Notes: generated by a model not told the origin, from the letters alone. A stretch of DNA of 34,010 nt from Gordonia sp. 'Campus' (GCF_022206305.1 NZ_JAKOIW010000013.1:65010-99019), one strand, 5' to 3'; positions 9,536-19,885 are shown, numbered from the stretch's first letter. Numbers and translations: made by a program.

Positions 9536-9925
9536 TCAGCGACCTTCGTCGATGTGGCTGCGCGCATCGGCGTAACCGCGGCAGTAATCCCAGGTGACGT
9601 AGGAATCGGGCCGCGGGTCGACCGCCGGCTCGTGCGGACGCACGGTACCGTCGATGAGAAGCTGGATCAGGTTGGCGCGCAACATGTCCCAGTCGTGGTA
9701 ATGGTCTTCGTGGCAGTCTTCGCAGACGACGACGAGGCCGCGTACGCCGCGATGTGCCAGCAGCGCCTCGTAGAGTGCGAGGTCGGCGAGATCTTCCTCC
9801 ACCGCGAGCCGCTCGTTCTCGTCCAGCGGGATACCCGGCTCCACGCTGTCCAGGGCGGAAGCGGGGTCGCTGGGGTCGTCGGCGAACGGGTCCGGCGGGA
9901 GGCCGGGTGGCAGGTGGTCACGCAC
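9536..9925 (-). CDS. DUF5319 family protein (Rv3412-like)
   Basis: A 129-residue conserved actinobacterial protein of unknown function. It opens with VRDHLPPGLPPDPFADDP and has an acidic helical middle (about 36-58). A Cys/His cluster follows (C68, C71, H72, H75, H77), then LIQLLIDGTVRPHEP and DSYVTWDYCRGYAD, which adds C115. The C-x2-C-H-x2-H-x-H arrangement suggests a metal site, probably zinc (inference). The start is a GTG at 9925 preceded only by a weak GGTGGTG stretch; no in-frame ATG is available nearby. It is divergent from guaB2 with a ~150-base shared upstream region. This neighbourhood is kept in M. tuberculosis (Rv3412/guaB2), hinting at shared regulation. Confidence 0.87.
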   Translation of the reverse strand: MRDHLPPGLPPDPFADDPSDPASALDSVEPGIPLDENERLAVEEDLADLALYEALLAHRGVRGLVVVCEDCHEDHYHDWDMLRANLIQLLIDGTVRPHEPAVDPRPDSYVTWDYCRGYADARSHIDEGR

Positions 9926-10036
9926 ATCACCACCGTAGCCGATCGTGAGGCGCCTGCGCCGCACGCATTCACCGCCTCGCCCGGACACCGAACACGCGCC
10001 TTCGCGCGGCCTACCGGCGCAAAGACGCCTGTGTGA

Positions 10037-11584
<1,548 letters not shown>

Positions 11585-11681
11585 CACCCCCGTTGTAGTG
11601 TCCCTCCGTCGTTCCCGCCGGGTGTGCCCGGCGGGCGACGCCGTAGGGTCGGTGTGCAGCTGAACTCCGCAGAAAGGCGCA

Positions 11682-12842
11682 GTGGTGCGTGACCTCGTCG
11701 AAATCGGCATGGGCCGGACGGCCCGACGGACCTACGAACTGGACGACGTCAGCATCGTCCCGTCCCGTCGGACCCGCTCGTCCAAGGATGTCTCCACGGC
11801 CTGGCAGATCGACGCCTACCGCTTCGAGTCACCGATCCTGAGTCATCCGACCGATGCGCTGGTGTCGCCGGCGGCCGCGATCGAACTGGGCAAGCTGGGC
11901 GCGCTGGGTGTCCTCAACGGCGAGGGTCTCTGGGCGCGCCACCGCGACGTCGAGGCGAAGATCGCCGAACTCGTCTCGATCGCGGCGAACGACCCCGACC
12001 CCTATGCCGCGGTCCGCCATCTGCAGCGGTTGCACTCCGCACCTCTGGACAGCGGACTGCTCGCCGAGGCGGTGGCCCAGGTCCGCGAGGCCGGAGTGAC
12101 CACCGCGGTGCGCGTGAGTCCGCAGCACGCGCCCGAGCTCACCCCCGCACTCCTGGCAGCCGGGGTCGAGATCCTGGTGGTGCACGGCACGATCATCTCG
12201 GCCGAGCACGTGGCGCAGGTCGACGCCGACGGCGCCCAGCGCGAACCGCTGAATCTCAAGACCTTCATCGCCGACCTCGACGTGCCGGTCATCGCCGGCG
12301 GTGTCCACGACCACCGCACGGCCCTGCACCTGATGCGGACCGGCGCCGCGGGCGTCATCGTCGGCTATGGGTCGGCGACAGGCGCGACGACGACCGGTGA
12401 GGTCCTCGGCATCGGCGTACCGATGGCCACCGCGATCGCGGATGCGGCCGCGGCGCGTCGTGACTACCTCGACGAGACCGGTGGGCGCTACGTTCACGTC
12501 ATCGCCGACGGCGACATCCACAGCTCGGGCGACCTGGTCAAGGCGATCGCCTGCGGCGCGGATGCCGCGGTACTCGGAACCACCCTCGCGGCAACGAGTT
12601 CGGCGCCGGGTGACGGCTGGTACTGGCCGTCGGCCGCCGCGCACCCCGACACCCCGCGCGGCGCCCTGCTGCAGGTGGCTGCCGGCGAGGAGCGCCCCAG
12701 TCTCGAGCGGGTCCTCAACGGCCCGTCCGACGATCCCTACGGTGAGCTGAACGTGGTGGGCGGCCTGCGCCGGGCCATGGCCAAGGCCGGCTACTGCGAT
12801 CTCAAGGAATTCCAGCGCGTGGGGCTGTCCGTCCGCGCCTGA
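11682..12842 (+). CDS. guaB3: GuaB3, IMPDH-family paralogue lacking the catalytic cysteine
   Basis: This 386-residue (beta/alpha)8-barrel protein is related to IMP dehydrogenase but has no CBS domains. The catalytic loop of GuaB2 (GPGSICTTR) corresponds here to residues 228-240, GYGSATGATTTGE, where the nucleophilic Cys is replaced (by Ala in my alignment). The phosphate-binding region (VIADGDIHSSGDLVKAIACGADAAVLG) remains. The C-terminal GGLRRAMAKAGYCDLKEFQ is typical of GuaB3. The M. tuberculosis counterpart (Rv3410c) is reported without IMPDH activity. A regulatory or different nucleotide-binding role is possible but unproven. The GTG start at 11682 follows an AGAAAGG ribosome-binding site. 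Confidence 0.93.
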   Translation: MVRDLVEIGMGRTARRTYELDDVSIVPSRRTRSSKDVSTAWQIDAYRFESPILSHPTDALVSPAAAIELGKLGALGVLNGEGLWARHRDVEAKIAELVSIAANDPDPYAAVRHLQRLHSAPLDSGLLAEAVAQVREAGVTTAVRVSPQHAPELTPALLAAGVEILVVHGTIISAEHVAQVDADGAQREPLNLKTFIADLDVPVIAGGVHDHRTALHLMRTGAAGVIVGYGSATGATTTGEVLGIGVPMATAIADAAAARRDYLDETGGRYVHVIADGDIHSSGDLVKAIACGADAAVLGTTLAATSSAPGDGWYWPSAAAHPDTPRGALLQVAAGEERPSLERVLNGPSDDPYGELNVVGGLRRAMAKAGYCDLKEFQRVGLSVRA

Positions 12843-12882
12843 GGCGATGGGCCGACGCCGCCCCGACATCCGCCCCTGAAAT

Positions 12883-12943
12883 ACGCCCTCCTGAGGCAGG
12901 CCGACGATATATGGTCGACGGCCCGGCTCTGGAGGGCGTTTTT
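12883..12943 (+). terminator. Terminator after guaB3
   Basis: ACGCCCTCC (12883-12891) pairs with GGAGGGCGT (12931-12939), and a run of T follows to 12943. The 39-base loop contains a second imperfect dyad (GCCGAC / GTCGACGGC). This should end the guaB2-guaB3 transcript before choD. Confidence 0.75.
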
Positions 12944-12999
12944 CGTCGGACGCGATCGGACTTAGGGTGACCTGGGTCATCTTATGTGACAATGCGCGT

Positions 13000-13005
13000 T
13001 AGCAT
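13000..13005 (+). promoter_or_regulatory. -10 element of probable leaderless choD transcript
   Basis: TAGCAT ends 6 bases before the choD ATG (13012), and no ribosome-binding site lies between. With the terminator just upstream, this supports a separate promoter for choD. I saw no convincing KstR-type operator. Confidence 0.5.
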
Positions 13006-13011
13006 GTTCGC

Positions 13012-14775
13012 ATGGGTTCTGACAGGCGAGGCGACCGCGACACCACCGATTACGACGTGGTGATCGTCGGGTCGGGTTTCGGAGGCAGTGTGAGTGCACT
13101 GCGGCTGGTGGAGAAGGGCTATCGGGTCGCCGTCGTCGAGGCGGGTCGCCGATTCGAGGACGACGAGTTCGCGAAGACCAGCTGGCGGTTGAACCGTTGG
13201 CTGTGGGCTCCGAAGCTCGGCCTCTACGGCATCCAGCGCATCCACGCGCTCAAGGACGTGATGATCCTCGCGGGCGCCGGGGTCGGCGGCGGATCACTGA
13301 ACTACGCGAACACGCTGTACAAACCACCGACGCCGTTCTTCACCGACCCTCAGTGGAACCACATCACCGACTGGGAGGACGAACTCTCCCCCTACTATGA
13401 CCAGGCCCGGCGCATGCTCGGCGTCGTCACCAATCCGACCGTGACCGCGTCGGACCGGGTGGTGGCCGAGGTGGCCGCCGAGATGGGTGCCGGGGACACC
13501 GTGACGCCCACGCCGGTCGGCGTGTTCTTCGGCGCGAAGACGGGTCTGGCCGGGGCACCGGGCGAGACGGTCGCGGACCCGTACTTCGGGGGTGCCGGGC
13601 CGGAGCGAACCGCATGCACCGAATGTGGCGCATGCATGACCGGGTGCCGCGTCGGCGCGAAGAACACCCTGCTGAAGAACTACCTCGGGCTCGCGGAACG
13701 CAACGGCGCCACGATCATCGACCGCACCACGGTGGACTCGTTGCGGCAGCGCGAAGACGGCGTGTGGGAGGTCGGCACGCACCATTCGTCGTCGTGGGGT
13801 CCGGTGGGCAGGCGTCGGCGGACGTTCACCGCGGGGCAGGTGATCCTGGCCGCCGGCACGTTCAACACCCAGCGTCTGCTGCACCACGCGAAACTCGGTA
13901 CGCTGCCCCGCATCTCGGACGCGATGGGCCGGCTCACGCGAACGAATTCGGAGTCGATCCTCGGTGCGATGGGCTCGCGTATCGACCCGGAGAACGACTA
14001 CTCGCGCGGGGTCGCGATCACCTCGTCGTTCTATCCGGAGCCGAACACCCACATCGAACCGGTGCGATACGGCAAGGGCTCCAACGCGATCGCTTATCTG
14101 CAGACGCTGCTGACCGATGGTGGCACACGTCGCCACCGGCTGGGTCAGTTCCTTCGTCAGGTGGCGCGCAATCCGTTCCTGCTGGTGCGGTTGCTGGTCG
14201 TGCGCCAGTGGAGCGAGCGGACCGTCATCGCCCTGGTCATGCAGAACAACAACAACTCGCTGACCACCTTCGTGCGCAAACGCGGGCCGTTGCGGTACGT
14301 CACGAGCAAGCAGGGGCACGGTGAACCGAACCCGACCTGGATCCCCGCGGGCAACGAGGCGACGCGACGGATCGCCGCGAAGCTGAACGACGGTGTGGCA
14401 GGCGGCACCTGGGGCGACATCGTCAACATGCCGCTGACCGCGCACTACCTCGGCGGCTGCGCGATCTCCGACGACCCCGCGAGCGGCGTGATCGATCCCT
14501 ACCAGCGCGTCTGGAACTACCCGACCCTGCACATCGCCGACGGCGCATCGGTGTCGGCGAACCTCGGCGTCAACCCGTCCCTGACGATCTGCGCGCAGGC
14601 CGAACGTGCGGCCGCACTGTGGCCGAACAAGGGTGAGGACGATCGCCGGCCCGGTCAGGGCGAGCCGTACCGGCGGATCACCCCGACCCCGCCGGCCTCG
14701 CCGGTGGTCCCCGCCGAGGCTCCGGGTGCACTGCGCTTGCCCATCACGCCGGTAGCGCCTGCCGCCACGGCCTGA
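13012..14775 (+). CDS. choD: GMC-family flavoprotein, cholesterol oxidase type (ChoD)
   Basis: This 587-residue GMC oxidoreductase has the FAD-binding VGSGFGG motif at residues 19-25 and the second GMC signature region GAGVGGGSLNYAN. The active-site segment PLTAHYLGGCAISDD and the C-terminal FAD loop LHIADGASVSANLGVNPSLTICA are also present. It matches the ChoD (Rv3409c) family, annotated as cholesterol oxidase (3-beta-hydroxysteroid to 3-keto-4-ene steroid), although the physiological substrate of mycobacterial ChoD is debated. There is no Tat or Sec signal peptide, unlike secreted Streptomyces-type ChoA, so it should be cytoplasmic. A compact cysteine cluster (C202, C205, C208, C212; CxxCxxCxxxC) resembles a [4Fe-4S] motif. 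The tail after about 545 is Pro/Ala-rich. Confidence 0.87.
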   Translation: MGSDRRGDRDTTDYDVVIVGSGFGGSVSALRLVEKGYRVAVVEAGRRFEDDEFAKTSWRLNRWLWAPKLGLYGIQRIHALKDVMILAGAGVGGGSLNYANTLYKPPTPFFTDPQWNHITDWEDELSPYYDQARRMLGVVTNPTVTASDRVVAEVAAEMGAGDTVTPTPVGVFFGAKTGLAGAPGETVADPYFGGAGPERTACTECGACMTGCRVGAKNTLLKNYLGLAERNGATIIDRTTVDSLRQREDGVWEVGTHHSSSWGPVGRRRRTFTAGQVILAAGTFNTQRLLHHAKLGTLPRISDAMGRLTRTNSESILGAMGSRIDPENDYSRGVAITSSFYPEPNTHIEPVRYGKGSNAIAYLQTLLTDGGTRRHRLGQFLRQVARNPFLLVRLLVVRQWSERTVIALVMQNNNNSLTTFVRKRGPLRYVTSKQGHGEPNPTWIPAGNEATRRIAAKLNDGVAGGTWGDIVNMPLTAHYLGGCAISDDPASGVIDPYQRVWNYPTLHIADGASVSANLGVNPSLTICAQAERAAALWPNKGEDDRRPGQGEPYRRITPTPPASPVVPAEAPGALRLPITPVAPAATA

Positions 14776-14889
14776 CGACGCCGTCTGGCCGGTTGCACGA
14801 TGGGGTGACGCGGGGTGTGGATCGCGTCATAGGTGCCGCGGGTTTCCGCGGGTACTGTCGCCTCCACGAGCCGAGACACCGGGGGCACC

Positions 14890-15834
14890 ATGGCACAGCA
14901 GACATCGTCGACCGTCATTCTCGCCGGCGGAAGCGGCGCGCTCGGAACACATCTCGCGCATGACCTGCTCTCACGTGGACACCACCCGATCATCCTGACG
15001 CGGCGCGTCGACCCGTCGTCGCCCTTCGAGCAGGTAGTCTGGGACGGCCGGACCCAGGGGGACTGGGTGGATGTCGTCACGGCGGACCGTCCGACAGCGG
15101 TCGTGAACCTCGCGGGCAAGCTGGTGGACTGCCGGCCCACCACGGCCAACATCGCCGCACTGCGGGACAGCCGGGTGGACGCGACGCGAGCTCTCGTCGT
15201 CGCTTCCCGGATGCGGAGGACGCCGATTTCGCACTGGCTGCAGTCGAGCACCACGGCCATCTGGAGTGATGCCGGCGAGCAGTGGTGCACCGAGGCCACC
15301 CCTGTACCGGAACCGGGCCTACCGCAGATGACCGGTGTCGCGCAGCCCTGGGAAGCCGCGGTCGACGGGGCGAACACCGAGCACCTCACCGTCCTGCGGA
15401 CGTCGATCGTCCTGGACGCCGACGCACCGGCGATGCGACGACTGGCCGGCCTCACCAGCGCCGGACTGGGTGGACGCATCGGCGACGGACGGCAGTGGTT
15501 CAGCTGGATTCACGTCGACGACTGGCTGGCGATCGCCCGGATGGCGCTGGGCGTGGACGGTCCGACGATGCTGCCCGATGGTGTCCTCGTGGCCGCCGCA
15601 CCGAATCCGGTCCGCAACGCCGAGCTCATGGCGCAGTTGCGGAAGGTCCTCCACCGGCCGCCGGCACCGCCGACGCCGGGAGTCCTGCTGAAACTGGGGG
15701 CAGTCGCGCTGCGCACCGACCCCGCGCTCGGGCTCACGGGGCGGCGTGCGCGATCAGATGTGCTGGCGGACGCAGGTTTCGAATTCCGCTTCCCCGACCT
15801 CGATGCCGCTCTCGCCGACCTCGTCGGGTCCTGA
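14890..15834 (+). CDS. TIGR01777-type epimerase (atypical SDR)
   Basis: A 314-residue NAD(P)-binding protein of the TIGR01777/SDR39U1 group, often labelled DUF1731 epimerase. The N-terminal nucleotide-binding loop is ILAGGSGALGTHLAHDL. It continues with VVNLAGKLVD, the SRVDATRALV helix, the WFSWIHVDDW signature, and a C-terminal DUF1731-like region (LADAGFEFRFPDLDAAL). The canonical SDR Tyr-x3-Lys is not evident, as usual for this group. The substrate is unknown. The ATG at 14890 was chosen because it follows a GGGGG stretch and begins directly before the Rossmann strand; the frame extends upstream to 14833. It stands alone between choD (+) and the convergent biotin transporter operon. Confidence 0.85.
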   Translation: MAQQTSSTVILAGGSGALGTHLAHDLLSRGHHPIILTRRVDPSSPFEQVVWDGRTQGDWVDVVTADRPTAVVNLAGKLVDCRPTTANIAALRDSRVDATRALVVASRMRRTPISHWLQSSTTAIWSDAGEQWCTEATPVPEPGLPQMTGVAQPWEAAVDGANTEHLTVLRTSIVLDADAPAMRRLAGLTSAGLGGRIGDGRQWFSWIHVDDWLAIARMALGVDGPTMLPDGVLVAAAPNPVRNAELMAQLRKVLHRPPAPPTPGVLLKLGAVALRTDPALGLTGRRARSDVLADAGFEFRFPDLDAALADLVGS

Positions 15835-15837
15835 CGG

Positions 15838-15893
15838 CCCCGAAAGATCGACCCCGAAAGGTCGACCCCGAACGGTCGGCCCTGAATGGTCGG
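15838..15893. repeat. Four 14-base tandem repeats
   Basis: Four consecutive 14-base units (CCCCGAAAGATCGA, CCCCGAAAGGTCGA, CCCCGAACGGTCGG, CCCTGAATGGTCGG) fill the 69-base gap between the convergent epimerase and bioN genes. The units diverge progressively from left to right. Confidence 0.85.
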
Positions 15894-15903
15894 TACCGTC
15901 GGC

Positions 15904-16506
15904 TCAGTCCAGGCCACGTGCGGTGAGGGTGTCGGCGAATCCGTCCGCGGTGCGCAGGGCTGCCAGCACCACCGGTGCGACGAGGATGCGCGGCCCGGGA
16001 CGCAACCCGCGGGCCTTGCGGGCCTCGTCGACCTCGCGCACCACCTCGACCATCAGCGGGATCGCACGGATGGTGAGGGCCAACGCGATCGCGATCAGGT
16101 CCACGCGCACACCGAAGCGGGCCAGCGGCCCCAGTGCTCGGACGATCGTGTCGAGCATGTCCGTGGTGCGCGTGGTCAGCGAGACGACGGCGGCGAGCGC
16201 GACCGACAGCGCGAGGACCCCGCAGATCACCACGGCGCGTCGCCAATCGGTGAACACGACCTGGAACGCGAAGATGAACAGCAGCAGCCACAGCAGCGGG
16301 CGCAGCTGCCGCCACGCCTCGAGGGGGCCGATCCCGGCCAGCGCGTAGATCACCGCGACGCCGAGGGTCGCGATCCCGAGCGCCGGCAACGACCGCACGG
16401 TCAGCGACAGCACGAGGATGAGCACGCCCATCGCGAGGAACTTGAATCCGGCGGGCAGGCGATGCACGAGGGTGTTGCCGGGCCGGTAGACGCCGAGCAC
16501 GTTCAT
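15904..16506 (-). CDS. bioN: ECF transporter transmembrane subunit, BioN type
   Basis: This 200-residue integral membrane protein is the EcfT subunit, which couples ATPase motion to the substrate-binding S-component. It has several hydrophobic helices (about 22-60, 69-85, 90-108, and near the C-terminus). The coupling motif EARKARGLRPG, with its Ala-Arg-Gly triplet, lies around residues 158-168. It is at the short end for EcfT, as BioN proteins are. It overlaps bioM by 4 bases (ATGA) and follows bioY-bioM, so together they form a dedicated biotin importer. The C-terminus ends in an ALRTADGFADTLTARGLD segment typical of the family's cytoplasmic helix. Confidence 0.92.
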   Translation of the reverse strand: MNVLGVYRPGNTLVHRLPAGFKFLAMGVLILVLSLTVRSLPALGIATLGVAVIYALAGIGPLEAWRQLRPLLWLLLFIFAFQVVFTDWRRAVVICGVLALSVALAAVVSLTTRTTDMLDTIVRALGPLARFGVRVDLIAIALALTIRAIPLMVEVVREVDEARKARGLRPGPRILVAPVVLAALRTADGFADTLTARGLD

Positions 16507-17177
16507 GACATCAGCCTGCGGTACGCCGCGAGTGCGGGGCCGGGCGAATCATCGGCGACGACCCGGCCCTCGTCGATGGCGATCACCCGGTCGAAGCCGG
16601 CGAGGATGTCGAGATCGTGGCTGACGACGACGAGCTGTTCGTCGAGGGTGTCGAAGACCCTGGTGAGCATGCGGGTGTTGCGCAGGTCGAGCAGGGTGGT
16701 GGGCTCGTCGGCGACGATGATCGCCGGGTCGGTCACGAAGATCGACGCGAGGGCGAGGAGTTGCTTCTGCCCACCGGACAGTCGCTGGGCGGGATGGTCG
16801 GCGTGGGCGGCGAGTCCGAATCGCGCGAGCACCTCGCGGGCGCGGTCGGCGCGCGCCGCTTTGTCGAGATCGGTCCGGCGGAGGGACAGTTCGATGTCCT
16901 CCAGCACCGTCGGCATGATGATCTGGCGGTCGGGGTCGGAGAAGATGAACCCCACCCGTCGGCGGACCTCGCGCTTGTTCTTCGCGACCGGCAGGCCGTC
17001 GACGGTGACGGTCCCCGAGTCGGGGACGACGAGCGCGTTGATCATCCGCGCCAGCGTCGACTTACCGCTGCCGTTGGCACCGACGATCCCGATGCGGTTC
17101 TCCGACAACGTGAGCGAGACGTCACGCAGCACGACACGACCGTCGTAGGCGTGCGAGACGTTCTCGAACTCGATCAT
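16503..17177 (-). CDS. bioM: ECF transporter ATPase, BioM type
   Basis: This 224-residue ABC ATPase powers biotin uptake. It has Walker A GANGSGKST (33-41), the Q-loop region FIFSDPDRQIIMPTV, ABC signature LSGGQKQ, Walker B IIVADEPTTLLD and the switch histidine in VVSHD. The FSDPDRQI Q-loop is the ECF-type pattern that distinguishes these ATPases from ordinary ABC importers. It lies 21 bases downstream of bioY and overlaps bioN. No second EcfA is present, so a homodimer is expected, as for BioMNY of other bacteria. Confidence 0.93.
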   Translation of the reverse strand: MIEFENVSHAYDGRVVLRDVSLTLSENRIGIVGANGSGKSTLARMINALVVPDSGTVTVDGLPVAKNKREVRRRVGFIFSDPDRQIIMPTVLEDIELSLRRTDLDKAARADRAREVLARFGLAAHADHPAQRLSGGQKQLLALASIFVTDPAIIVADEPTTLLDLRNTRMLTRVFDTLDEQLVVVSHDLDILAGFDRVIAIDEGRVVADDSPGPALAAYRRLMS

Positions 17178-17198
17178 CCGGCTCGGGTCACCGCCGCG

Positions 17199-17831
17199 TC
17201 AGCTGTCGGCGACGGCGGCGCGCCGCGACAGTCGCATCGGTGCGATGAGTCCGGGCCGCCCGCGATGGACCTGGGCGGCGACCAGCGCGGCGACCACGGC
17301 CTTCGCGATGTCACCCGGGATGAACGGGCCGTTGGCGGACAACGCCGCCCACACCGTCAGGTCGGTGCGCAGGAGCATCCCGACGATCCCGAACACGTAG
17401 AGCACGACGATCCCGCCGAGCACGTTGATGCCGATGCCCCAGAGCACGCGGTAGCGCGGGGTGGTGCCGACACCGAGCATCATCGCGGTCAACACGCCGA
17501 TCACGATGACGGCGGGCAGGAACCCGATGAAGAAGCCCGCGGTGGGCGAGGAGAGCGAGGTGTAGCCGTTCCGGCCGCCGGCGAGGATCGGCAGTCCGGC
17601 GATCGCGAGCACCATGAAGAGCACGACCGCGAGGGTCCCCTTCTTGGGGCCGAGAACCGCACCGGCGAGGATGACGCCGAGCGACTGGAGGGTGATCGGC
17701 ACACCGCTGGAGCCGATGTTGATGGTCCCGGGGAGTCCGAGCGCGGCGATCAGCGCGGCGAACACGGCGGCCTGGGTGAGGTCGCCGATGCTCAGCGACC
17801 AGCGATGGGGGGTTTCCGGCGATGCAGTCAT
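17199..17831 (-). CDS. bioY: Biotin transporter substrate-binding subunit BioY
   Basis: BioY is the membrane S-component that binds biotin. The 210-residue protein has about six hydrophobic helices. The BioY signatures are [44 protein letters not shown] and the C-terminal [23 protein letters not shown] prefer the ATG at 17831, where the family-like N-terminus begins; a GTG at 17852 would add seven residues. Neither has a clear ribosome-binding site, so a short or absent leader is possible. It heads the bioY-bioM-bioN operon and is divergent from guaA. I looked for a BioQ-like dyad upstream and did not find a convincing one. Confidence 0.91.
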   Translation of the reverse strand: MTASPETPHRWSLSIGDLTQAAVFAALIAALGLPGTINIGSSGVPITLQSLGVILAGAVLGPKKGTLAVVLFMVLAIAGLPILAGGRNGYTSLSSPTAGFFIGFLPAVIVIGVLTAMMLGVGTTPRYRVLWGIGINVLGGIVVLYVFGIVGMLLRTDLTVWAALSANGPFIPGDIAKAVVAALVAAQVHRGRPGLIAPMRLSRRAAVADS

Positions 17832-17975
17832 GTCGATTGCGGAGTATTTCACGTCGGTCCGGAAGCCCTCGGTGCAGGCCGCACCCGCGGGCCCGATGTG
17901 CCTCGGGCCACGACGGCCCGCCGTCGGCCGGGTGAGCAGGAGAGACCGGTGCGGTGCTCACCGGAATCGGCCCAC

Positions 17976-17981
17976 TAGACT
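17976..17981 (+). promoter_or_regulatory. -10 element of leaderless guaA transcript
   Basis: TAGACT ends 7 bases before the GTG start of guaA (17989), with no ribosome-binding site in between. This is the arrangement expected for a leaderless mRNA. Confidence 0.55.
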
Positions 17982-17988
17982 CGACCCG

Positions 17989-19581
17989 GTGACAGACTCT
18001 TCTGGTGAGGATTTCCTCGAGGGCCCCCGGCCGGTTCTCGTCGTCGACTTCGGTGCGCAGTACGCGCAGCTGATCGCCCGCAGGGTTCGCGAGGCCCGGA
18101 TCTACTCCGAGGTGATCTCCCACGACGCCCCGCTGGAGAAGATCCAGGAGAAGGATCCGGTTGCGATCATCCTGTCGGGTGGTCCGTCGTCGGTGTACGC
18201 CGAAGACGCGCCCGATCTCGATCCGGCCCTCTTCGACCTCGACGTCCCGGTGTTCGGCATCTGCTACGGATTCCAGGCGATGGCCGACAAGCTCGGTGGC
18301 GAGGTCGCCAACACCGGTGGCCGCGAGTTCGGCCGCACCACGCTGACCGTCAACGGCGAAGGTGTTCTGCATCAGGGCCTCTCGGACACACAGCCGGTGT
18401 GGATGAGCCACAACGACGCCGTGCAGGCGCCGCCGGAGGGCTTCACCGTCACCGGGTCCACGCCGGGCGCGCCCGTCGCGTCGTTCGAGAACCTCAAGCG
18501 CCGCATGGCCGGTGTGCAGTACCACCCCGAGGTGCTGCACACGCCGCACGGTCAGCAGATCCTCACCCGCTTCCTCTACGAGATCGCCGGGCTGGAGGCC
18601 ACCTGGACGGCGGCCAACATCGCCGACGCGCTCATCGACGCCGTCGCCGATCAGATCGGCGACGGACGGGCCATCTGCGGATTGTCCGGTGGCGTGGACT
18701 CAGCGGTCGCCGCCGCGCTGGTGCAGCGCGCCATCGGCGATCGTCTCACCTGCGTCTTCGTCGATCACGGTCTTCTGCGAGCCGGTGAGCGCGAACAGGT
18801 GCAGCACGATTTCGTCGGTGCGACCGGTGCCAAGCTGGTGACGGTCGACGCTGCCGACACGTTCCTGCGCGAGCTGTCCGGCGTCAGCGACCCGGAGACC
18901 AAGCGCAAGATCATCGGCCGGGAGTTCATCCGGTCGTTCGAGGGCGCGGTCAGCGAGGTGCTCGGCGAGGAGGCCGAATCGGGGGAGAAGGTCGAGTTCC
19001 TCGTGCAGGGCACGCTCTACCCCGATGTCGTCGAATCCGGCGGTGGCAGCGGCACCGCGAACATCAAGAGCCACCACAACGTGGGCGGCCTGCCAGACGA
19101 TCTGGAGTTCAGCCTGGTCGAGCCCCTGCGGTTGCTGTTCAAGGACGAGGTCCGCGCCGTCGGCCGCGAACTCGGACTACCCGAGGAGATCGTGGCGCGT
19201 CAGCCGTTCCCCGGCCCGGGCCTCGCGATCCGCATCGTCGGCGAGGTGACCGGCGACCGCCTGGAGTTGCTGCGCAAGGCCGACCTGATCGCCCGCGAGG
19301 AACTCACCGCGGCCGGACTCGACTCGCAGATCTGGCAGTGTCCGGTGGTGTTGCTCGCCGACGTCCGCAGCGTGGGCGTGCAGGGCGACGGCCGCACCTA
19401 CGGTCATCCCATCGTGCTGCGGCCGGTGTCCAGCGAGGACGCGATGACCGCGGACTGGACGCGCGTGCCCTACGAGGTCCTGGAGATCATCTCGACCCGC
19501 ATCACCAACGAGGTGGCCGAGGTCAACCGTGTCGTGCTCGACGTGACGAGCAAGCCGCCGGGCACCATCGAGTGGGAGTGA
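17989..19581 (+). CDS. guaA: GMP synthase (glutamine-hydrolysing) GuaA
   Basis: GuaA converts XMP to GMP using ATP and glutamine. The 530-residue protein has a class I glutamine amidotransferase domain (about 15-215) with the nucleophile Cys in [10 protein letters not shown] and the partner His/Glu in GVQYHPEV. The ATP-pyrophosphatase domain has the P-loop [15 protein letters not shown], and the C-terminal dimerisation domain ends in KPPGTIEWE. The long frame reaching back to 17614 is not conserved and overlaps bioY; the GTG at 17989 gives the family N-terminus. It is near-identical in layout to Rv3396c. With guaB2 it completes IMP to GMP within this window. Confidence 0.97.
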   Translation: MTDSSGEDFLEGPRPVLVVDFGAQYAQLIARRVREARIYSEVISHDAPLEKIQEKDPVAIILSGGPSSVYAEDAPDLDPALFDLDVPVFGICYGFQAMADKLGGEVANTGGREFGRTTLTVNGEGVLHQGLSDTQPVWMSHNDAVQAPPEGFTVTGSTPGAPVASFENLKRRMAGVQYHPEVLHTPHGQQILTRFLYEIAGLEATWTAANIADALIDAVADQIGDGRAICGLSGGVDSAVAAALVQRAIGDRLTCVFVDHGLLRAGEREQVQHDFVGATGAKLVTVDAADTFLRELSGVSDPETKRKIIGREFIRSFEGAVSEVLGEEAESGEKVEFLVQGTLYPDVVESGGGSGTANIKSHHNVGGLPDDLEFSLVEPLRLLFKDEVRAVGRELGLPEEIVARQPFPGPGLAIRIVGEVTGDRLELLRKADLIAREELTAAGLDSQIWQCPVVLLADVRSVGVQGDGRTYGHPIVLRPVSSEDAMTADWTRVPYEVLEIISTRITNEVAEVNRVVLDVTSKPPGTIEWE

Positions 19582-19604
19582 CCGCCCGAGGGTGATCGAG
19601 GCGT

Positions 19605-19640
19605 GACGACGGCCGGTGGCAGAAGCCACCGGCCGTCGTC
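19605..19640. terminator. Terminator between guaA and convergent membrane protein gene
   Basis: A perfect 16-base stem, GACGACGGCCGGTGGC / GCCACCGGCCGTCGTC, has a 4-base loop AGAA. It lies 24 bases after guaA and 21 bases from the end of the opposing gene. There is no T-run, but the position and stem strength fit a bidirectional terminator. Confidence 0.75.
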
Positions 19641-19660
19641 GTCGAAGCGTCGGCCCCGGG

Positions 19661-19885
19661 TCAGCGCCGCGTGCGCGCCCCGGACACGATCAGCACGAGC
19701 CCGATCAGCAGACCGACGCCGACCGCGACCCATCCGAGGTCGGCGGCGTCGGGCAGGGTGGGGCCGTCGGCGAGCCCCCATCCGGCCACCGCGAGGGCAA
19801 GAATTCCGAGGAATCCCAGGCCCGGGGCACGATGGCCGGACCGGCAGGCGTTGCCGGGGGCGGTGTCGTCGTCGTGAATGGTCAT
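19661..19885 (-). CDS. Small two-helix membrane protein
   Basis: A 74-residue protein with a short polar N-terminus and two hydrophobic helices (about 22-38 and 51-68), ending in a basic GARTRR tail. That tail suggests the C-terminus faces the cytoplasm. Its ATG overlaps the stop of the upstream PspC-domain gene (ATGA), and a GGAGG ribosome-binding site lies 7-8 bases before it, so it is translated with that protein. I do not recognise a family. The context suggests a partner or modulator of the adjacent PspC/two-component envelope-stress system; this is inference. Confidence 0.75.
   Translation of the reverse strand: MTIHDDDTAPGNACRSGHRAPGLGFLGILALAVAGWGLADGPTLPDAADLGWVAVGVGLLIGLVLIVSGARTRR

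Noticed and set aside
16617..17978. 453-codon plus-strand frame across the biotin transporter operon
   Set aside because: It runs opposite bioN, bioM and bioY, which carry definitive motifs; the frame itself shows only His/Asp/Gly-rich filler.
17614..17988. 125-codon N-terminal extension of guaA
   Set aside because: It runs antisense through bioY and is not part of the GMP synthase family; the GTG at 17989 gives the expected start.
17853..17988. Search for a BioQ/BirA-type operator between bioY and guaA
   Set aside because: No inverted repeat resembling known biotin regulator sites was found.
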